From Pseudomonas siliginis (GTDB lineage Bacteria > Pseudomonadota > Gammaproteobacteria > Pseudomonadales > Pseudomonadaceae): a DNA stretch of 64,000 bases. Below, piece by piece: positions 59,424 to 64,000 of this stretch (the stretch's first letter is position 1; each line of letters begins with the position of its first letter). A program made the position numbers and the translations under genes. The DNA is taken from positions 248,001 through 312,000 of the forward strand of contig NZ_JAHSTW010000009.1 of the NCBI RefSeq assembly GCF_019145195.1, in the 5' to 3' direction. The notes beneath the pieces were generated by a model. The model saw only the letters and a program-made list of their open reading frames with translations, was not told the DNA's origin and did not search any database.

Positions 59424-62114
59424 ATGCCGCCGCCCCTGAGCAAACCGCTGGCCCCGTCGTGGGTCAGCCGATTCAAAGAGCAGAGTCTGGAGCGCGGCCG
59501 CCGCTACGCTTTGGAGAATCGAGTGCGCATCGCCCAGGTCGGCGATGCGACCATCACCGCCAGTTGCGAAGGTTCTGGCGGCAGTGTCTACCGGCAGACC
59601 ATCCATCTGCGCGAGTCAGCCAAAGCGACGCTGTTGCTGGTCGACGCCACCTGCACCTGTCCGGTGCGCAGCAACTGCAAACACTGCGCGGCGGTGCTGC
59701 TGAAAATCCAGGAAACCCTCGACTACCCCGCCGCCGCGAAAGATGCCGAACTGCTGGAGAAGCTCCAGGCCGTGCTGGAAAACCGTAGCCCGAAAGCGCC
59801 GCCGCAAGTGCTGGTGGACAACGTGCAGCCGGTGCCGCGCCTGTGGCTGGCGAGCGTCGAGTTCAGCGCCTTCGAGCCGCGCAACGGCAAGATGCAGCGC
59901 TACATTCAGCACCGCGCGGCGCTGTCGTTCAGCTATTTGGACGAATACGTCAGCGGGCAAAAACACAGCGATATCCTGATCCGTCAGGAAGCCCAGACCC
60001 TGCGGATAAAACGTCACCCGGACGTCGAACAGTCCTACCGCGAACAGTTACGCATCCTCGGTTTCCGCATCGCCACCCGGCAGAGCAAAGCCCTGCCGGA
60101 AAGCGCCGGCGAACTCTACGAGATGGTCAACGACAGCGCCTGGCTGACCTTCACCCTCAATGACTTGCCGAAGTTGCGCAGCCAAGGCTGGGAGTTGCAG
60201 ATCGATGAGGAATTCGGTTTCGACCTGACCGCCGTCGACGACTGGTACGCCACCGTCGAACAGGCGCCGGAACGCGACTGGTTCGATCTGGAGCTGGGCA
60301 TCATCGTCAACGGCGAGCGCCTGAGCCTGCTGCCGATTCTGCTGAATCTGATGCGCTCGCACACCGAGATCCTCAACCCGGAACGCCTCGCCCGCCGTCG
60401 CGATGACGAGCTGATTCTGGTGAACATTCCGCAACGCACCAGCGAGCATGGGCCGTTGCAAGTGGCGCTGCCGCTCGGTCGCCTGAAGCCGGTATTGATG
60501 ACGCTGGGCGAGTTCTATTTGCAGGAGCCGGGCGAAACCACCCTGCGCCTGAGCAAGGCTGACGCCACCCGGCTCAATTCGCTGGAAGGCCTGCCGCTGT
60601 TGTGGGAAGGCGGCGAGCAGATGCGCACCTTCGCCCAGCGCCTGCGCGACATCCGCGATTTCACTGCCGAAGCGCCGCAAGGTCTGAATGCAACGCTGCG
60701 CCCGTATCAGCTCGAAGGTTTGAGCTGGATGCAATCGCTGCGGCAACTGGAGGTCGGCGGCATTCTCGCGGACGACATGGGCCTGGGCAAAACCCTACAG
60801 ACCCTGGCGCATATTCTCAGCGAGAAGAACGCCGGACGCCTCGATCGTCCGTGCATGGTAGTGATGCCGACCAGCCTGATTCCGAACTGGCTCGATGAAG
60901 CGGCGCACTTCACCCCGCAGCTGAAAGTCCTCGCGCTGTACGGCGCCACGCGCAAAAAGCACTTCGACAATCTGGCCGACTTCGACCTGATCCTCACCAC
61001 TTACGCCCTGCTGCCCAAGGACCTCGAGCGCCTGGCCAAACAGCCGCTGCACGTGCTGGTGCTGGACGAAGCGCAATACATCAAGAACCCCAACAGCAAA
61101 GCCGCTCAGGCCGCGCGCGAGCTGAACGCGCGCCAGCGCCTGTGCCTCAGCGGCACGCCGCTGGAAAACCACTTGGGCGAACTCTGGTCGCTGTTCCACT
61201 TCCTGTTGCCGGGCTGGCTCGGCGACGTGAAAAGCTTTAATGCCGATTACCGTGTGCCGATCGAAAAGCGCGGTAGCGAAGTCAGACTGCAGCACCTCAA
61301 CGGTCGGATAAAACCGTTTCTGCTGCGCCGCACCAAAGAGCAGGTCGCCACGGAGCTGCCGCCGAAAACCGAAATCATCCACTGGGTCGAACTCAACGAA
61401 GCGCAGCGCGACGTGTACGAGACCATGCGCCTGGCGATGGACAAGAAAGTCCGTGACGAGATCACCCGCAAAGGCGTGGCGCGAAGCCAGATCATCATTC
61501 TCGAAGCATTGCTCAAGCTGCGCCAGGTCTGCTGCGATCTGCGCTTGGTCAACGACGCCACCCTGCCCGCGCGCGGCAGCACTTCGGGCAAGCTCGACAG
61601 CCTGATGGAAATGCTTGAGGAACTGTTCGAAGAAGGCCGGCGAATCCTGCTGTTCTCGCAATTCACTTCGATGCTGACATTGATCGAAGAGGAATTGAAA
61701 AAACGCAAGATCGCTTACGCCCTCCTCACTGGCCAGACCCGCGACCGGCGCACACCGGTGAAGGAATTCCAGAGCGGCACGCGTCAGATTTTTCTGATCA
61801 GCCTGAAGGCCGGTGGCGTCGGTTTGAACCTGACCGAAGCCGACACGGTGATTCACTACGACCCGTGGTGGAACCCGGCAACCGAGAATCAGGCCACCGA
61901 CCGGGCCTATCGCATTGGCCAGGAAAAACCGGTGTTCGTCTACAAGATGATTGCCCGGGGCACAGTGGAAGAGAAAATTCAGCACCTGCAGAAGGAAAAG
62001 TCTGACCTGGCAGCGGGCGTGCTCGATGGGCGCAAGGCCGGTGACTGGAAGTTGCAGAGTGATGATATTGAAGCGCTGTTTGCGCCGTTGCCGGACAAGA
62101 TCGACAAGCGCTGA
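59424..62114 (+). CDS. SNF2-family helicase with SWIM zinc finger
   Basis: The 896-aa protein has an N-terminal SWIM zinc finger (CTCPVRSNCKHCAAVL, Cys77, Cys79, Cys85 and His87), a middle domain of about 300 residues, and a SNF2/RapA-type motor: LRPYQLEGLSWMQSL, Walker A DDMGLGKTLQT, DEAQ box VLVLDEAQYIKN, LSGTPLENHLGELWSLFHF, and the C-terminal helicase half LLFSQFTSMLTLIEEEL and NQATDRAYRIGQEKPV. It probably translocates on DNA to remodel protein complexes; its precise role is unknown. It lies 11 bases after csiV and is convergent with a close paralogue. Confidence 0.92.
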   Translation: MPPPLSKPLAPSWVSRFKEQSLERGRRYALENRVRIAQVGDATITASCEGSGGSVYRQTIHLRESAKATLLLVDATCTCPVRSNCKHCAAVLLKIQETLDYPAAAKDAELLEKLQAVLENRSPKAPPQVLVDNVQPVPRLWLASVEFSAFEPRNGKMQRYIQHRAALSFSYLDEYVSGQKHSDILIRQEAQTLRIKRHPDVEQSYREQLRILGFRIATRQSKALPESAGELYEMVNDSAWLTFTLNDLPKLRSQGWELQIDEEFGFDLTAVDDWYATVEQAPERDWFDLELGIIVNGERLSLLPILLNLMRSHTEILNPERLARRRDDELILVNIPQRTSEHGPLQVALPLGRLKPVLMTLGEFYLQEPGETTLRLSKADATRLNSLEGLPLLWEGGEQMRTFAQRLRDIRDFTAEAPQGLNATLRPYQLEGLSWMQSLRQLEVGGILADDMGLGKTLQTLAHILSEKNAGRLDRPCMVVMPTSLIPNWLDEAAHFTPQLKVLALYGATRKKHFDNLADFDLILTTYALLPKDLERLAKQPLHVLVLDEAQYIKNPNSKAAQAARELNARQRLCLSGTPLENHLGELWSLFHFLLPGWLGDVKSFNADYRVPIEKRGSEVRLQHLNGRIKPFLLRRTKEQVATELPPKTEIIHWVELNEAQRDVYETMRLAMDKKVRDEITRKGVARSQIIILEALLKLRQVCCDLRLVNDATLPARGSTSGKLDSLMEMLEELFEEGRRILLFSQFTSMLTLIEEELKKRKIAYALLTGQTRDRRTPVKEFQSGTRQIFLISLKAGGVGLNLTEADTVIHYDPWWNPATENQATDRAYRIGQEKPVFVYKMIARGTVEEKIQHLQKEKSDLAAGVLDGRKAGDWKLQSDDIEALFAPLPDKIDKR

Positions 62115-62140
62115 AATCGGCGTCGCTGGTTAGATAGCTT

Positions 62141-62215
62141 TTCGCGAGCAGGCTCGCTCCCACAATTAATCCAGATTCGCTCGAGATCCAATGTGGGAGC
62201 GAGCCTGCTCGCGAA
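62141..62215. repeat. REP doublet (REPIN)
   Basis: Inverted pair of TTCGCGAGCAGGCTCGCTCCCACA elements separating the two convergent SNF2 helicase genes. Confidence 0.92.
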
Positions 62216-62239
62216 TGGCCCCACCGCGATTCAAACCCT

Positions 62240-64000
62240 TCAATCTCTGGAAACCGGCAACGGCGCAAACAACGCCTCGATATCACTCTGTTCCAGTTTG
62301 AATCCGCCCGTCGTGCCACCCTCAAGCACCGCCCCGGCCAGCGCCGCTTTCTCCTGCTGCAACGCCTGGATCTTCTCTTCGACGGTGCCTTTGGCAATCA
62401 ACTTGTAGACGAACACCGGATTGTTCTGCCCGATGCGATACGCCCGATCGGTCGCTTGGTTCTCCACCGCCGGGTTCCACCAAGGATCGAAGTGAATCAC
62501 CGTGTCTGCCGCCGTCAGGTTCAGACCGGTACCGCCGGCCTTGAGGCTGATCAGGAACAACGGCACCTTGCCGCCCTGGAAATCCCTCACCGGCGTGCGC
62601 CGGTCGATGGTGTCGCCGGTCAGCAACGAGTAGCCAAGCCCGCGCTGTTGCAACTCCTGCTCGATCAGCGCCAGCATCGAGGTGAATTGGGAAAACAGCA
62701 GAATGCGCCGACCTTCGCCGAGCAACTCTTCGAGCATCTCCATCAGGCTGATCAGCTTGCCGCTGCCCGAGCGCAACGCCTTCGCCGTGAGCGGCATATT
62801 GACCAGGCGCAGATCGCAGCAGACCTGACGCAGCTTGAGCAGCGCATCGAGGATGATGATCTGACTGCGCGCCACGCCACTGCGGGCGATTTCATCGCGG
62901 ACCTTTTTGTCCATCGCCACACGCACCGTCTCATAGACGTCGCGCTGACCATCGCTGAGTTCGACCCAGTGGATGATCTCGGTTTTCGGCGGCAACTCGG
63001 TGGCGACCTGATCCTTCTTGCGCCGCAGCAAAAACGGCTTGATGCGTGCGGTCAGGTGCTGCATGCGCTGGACATTGCCGTGCTTCTCGATCGGCGTGCG
63101 GTAATCGCGATTGAAGGATTTGCTGTCGCCGAGCCAGCCGGGCATGAGGAAATGGAACTGCGACCACAGCTCGCCGAGGTGGTTTTCCAGTGGCGTACCG
63201 CTCAGACACAAGCGCTGACGGGCCTGCAAGTCACGGGCGGCCTGCGCGGCTTTGCTCAGCGGGTTCTTGATATTCTGCGCTTCGTCGAGAATCAGCACGC
63301 TCCACGGCTGCGGCTGCAAGATCTCCAGATCCCTGGGCAGCAATGCGTAAGTGGTGAGCACCAAGTCGTATTCGGCGAGATTGGCAAAGTCCTTCTGCCG
63401 CCCGGTGCCGTGGAGCGCCAGGACTTTCAACTGCGGCGTGAAGCGCTCGGCCTCGTCGATCCAGTTGGGAATCAGGCTGGTCGGCATCACCGCCAGTGCC
63501 GGACAGTCCAGGCGCCCGGCGTGTTTTTCGGTAAGCAGATGCGCCAGTGTCTGCAGGGTTTTGCCCAGGCCCATGTCATCGCCCAAAATGCCGCCGACCT
63601 CCAGCTCGCGCAGGGTCTGCATCCAGTTCAGGCCTTCGAGCTGATACGGGCGCAGTTGCGCATTGAGGCCGGCCGGCGCAGCAACCTGGGCGTGACTGGA
63701 ATTCTGCAGACGCTTGGCAAAAGTGCGCAGGCGTTCGCCGCCCTGCCAGTCCAGCGGTACGCCATCGAGCATACTCAAGCGTGCGGCGTCTGGAGCGGTC
63801 AAACGCAGCGCATCGCCTTGGTGTCCGCCCAGGTACAGCTCGCCCAGCGTCGCCATCAGCGGTTTGACCCGACTCAGCGGCAACGCGACCTTGGCGCCGG
63901 CCGGGTCGCCAAAACCGCTGGGCTTGAGCTCGATCAGGAGTTTTTCATCATCGCTGCGCTGCGCCAGATTGACCGGGTCGAGCAAGCGCGGCTGGGTCCG
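62240..64000 (-). CDS. SNF2-family helicase, paralogue (N-terminus beyond window)
   Basis: The frame is open to the window end, so the start and any SWIM finger lie outside. The visible ~587 residues hold the whole motor: LRPYQLEGLNWMQTL, DDMGLGKTLQT, LILDEAQNIKN, LSGTPLENHLGELWSQFHF, LLFSQFTSMLALIEQEL, NQATDRAYRIGQNNPV. It aligns without large gaps to the helicase at 59424-62114, and long blocks are identical (for example KLRQVCCDLRLVN and QVATELPPKTEIIHWVEL), so the two arose by duplication with inverted orientation or are a stable convergent pair. Confidence 0.92.
   Translation of the reverse strand, partial: RTQPRLLDPVNLAQRSDDEKLLIELKPSGFGDPAGAKVALPLSRVKPLMATLGELYLGGHQGDALRLTAPDAARLSMLDGVPLDWQGGERLRTFAKRLQNSSHAQVAAPAGLNAQLRPYQLEGLNWMQTLRELEVGGILGDDMGLGKTLQTLAHLLTEKHAGRLDCPALAVMPTSLIPNWIDEAERFTPQLKVLALHGTGRQKDFANLAEYDLVLTTYALLPRDLEILQPQPWSVLILDEAQNIKNPLSKAAQAARDLQARQRLCLSGTPLENHLGELWSQFHFLMPGWLGDSKSFNRDYRTPIEKHGNVQRMQHLTARIKPFLLRRKKDQVATELPPKTEIIHWVELSDGQRDVYETVRVAMDKKVRDEIARSGVARSQIIILDALLKLRQVCCDLRLVNMPLTAKALRSGSGKLISLMEMLEELLGEGRRILLFSQFTSMLALIEQELQQRGLGYSLLTGDTIDRRTPVRDFQGGKVPLFLISLKAGGTGLNLTAADTVIHFDPWWNPAVENQATDRAYRIGQNNPVFVYKLIAKGTVEEKIQALQQEKAALAGAVLEGGTTGGFKLEQSDIEALFAPLPVSRD

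Noticed and set aside
1..64000. tRNA or rRNA genes
   Set aside because: No cloverleaf with a CCA-end context or rRNA-like conserved segment was recognised by reading; a tRNAscan run would settle it.

Overview
The window is chromosomal DNA of a Pseudomonas, most likely the P. fluorescens complex. The evidence is uniform high GC, Pseudomonas-type gene neighbourhoods (tal-rssC-rssB-mlaA-queF-cupredoxin-copRS, and lolCDE-pilZ-ugpQ-sthA ... gap-mfd-csiV, recalled from P. aeruginosa gene order), Pseudomonas-specific families (DUF2388, DUF4404) and many fluorescens-type REP sequences (GTGGGAGCGAGCCTGCTCGC and relatives). No tRNA, rRNA, CRISPR array or insertion sequence was found.

Layout. 1-3113: copper-resistance operon copABCD (copA is cut by the window start). 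3172-9377: a PheC-like cyclohexadienyl dehydratase, a YeeE/YedE sulfur-transport pair, an EAL phosphodiesterase, a chemoreceptor and a signal peptidase I. 9420-9800: an RNA locus with the seqA/seqB/seqC complementarity of P4-type satellite-phage immunity, just upstream of dusA, a known integration target. 10027-12294: dusA, a DUF2388 protein and uppP.

12759-35530 is a large exopolysaccharide region. Two atypical winged-helix regulators precede a PslA/WcaJ-type initiating transferase. A yjbEFGH/gfcABCD-like operon with a Wza-type exporter follows on the minus strand, then galE, galU and an orphan phosphomannomutase C-terminal domain. The minus-strand operon 34284 to 24706 carries Wzb phosphatase, Wzc kinase, a GT4 glycosyltransferase, a pyruvyl transferase, a Wzx flippase, a Wzy-like membrane protein, an acyltransferase and an SGNH hydrolase. 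A secreted TIM-barrel glycosidase is divergent from it. Taken together, homologues of all seven group 4 capsule genes (gfcABCDE-etp-etk) are present but split into two operons, combined with a Wzx/Wzy-type assembly set. Short motifs recur in the intergenic regions of these units, suggesting one shared regulator.

35733-44576: transaldolase, the RssC/RssB partner-switch pair, MlaA, a catalytically degenerate PhnX-like protein, DUF4404, QueF, a cupredoxin and copRS with a matching CopR box. 44674-64000: lolCDE, a PilZ protein, a glycerophosphodiesterase, sthA, ApbE, an MHS-family transporter, an extended GAPDH, mfd, CsiV, and two convergent, closely related SNF2 helicases (the second runs off the window). 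REP doublets sit at the ends of many transcription units.
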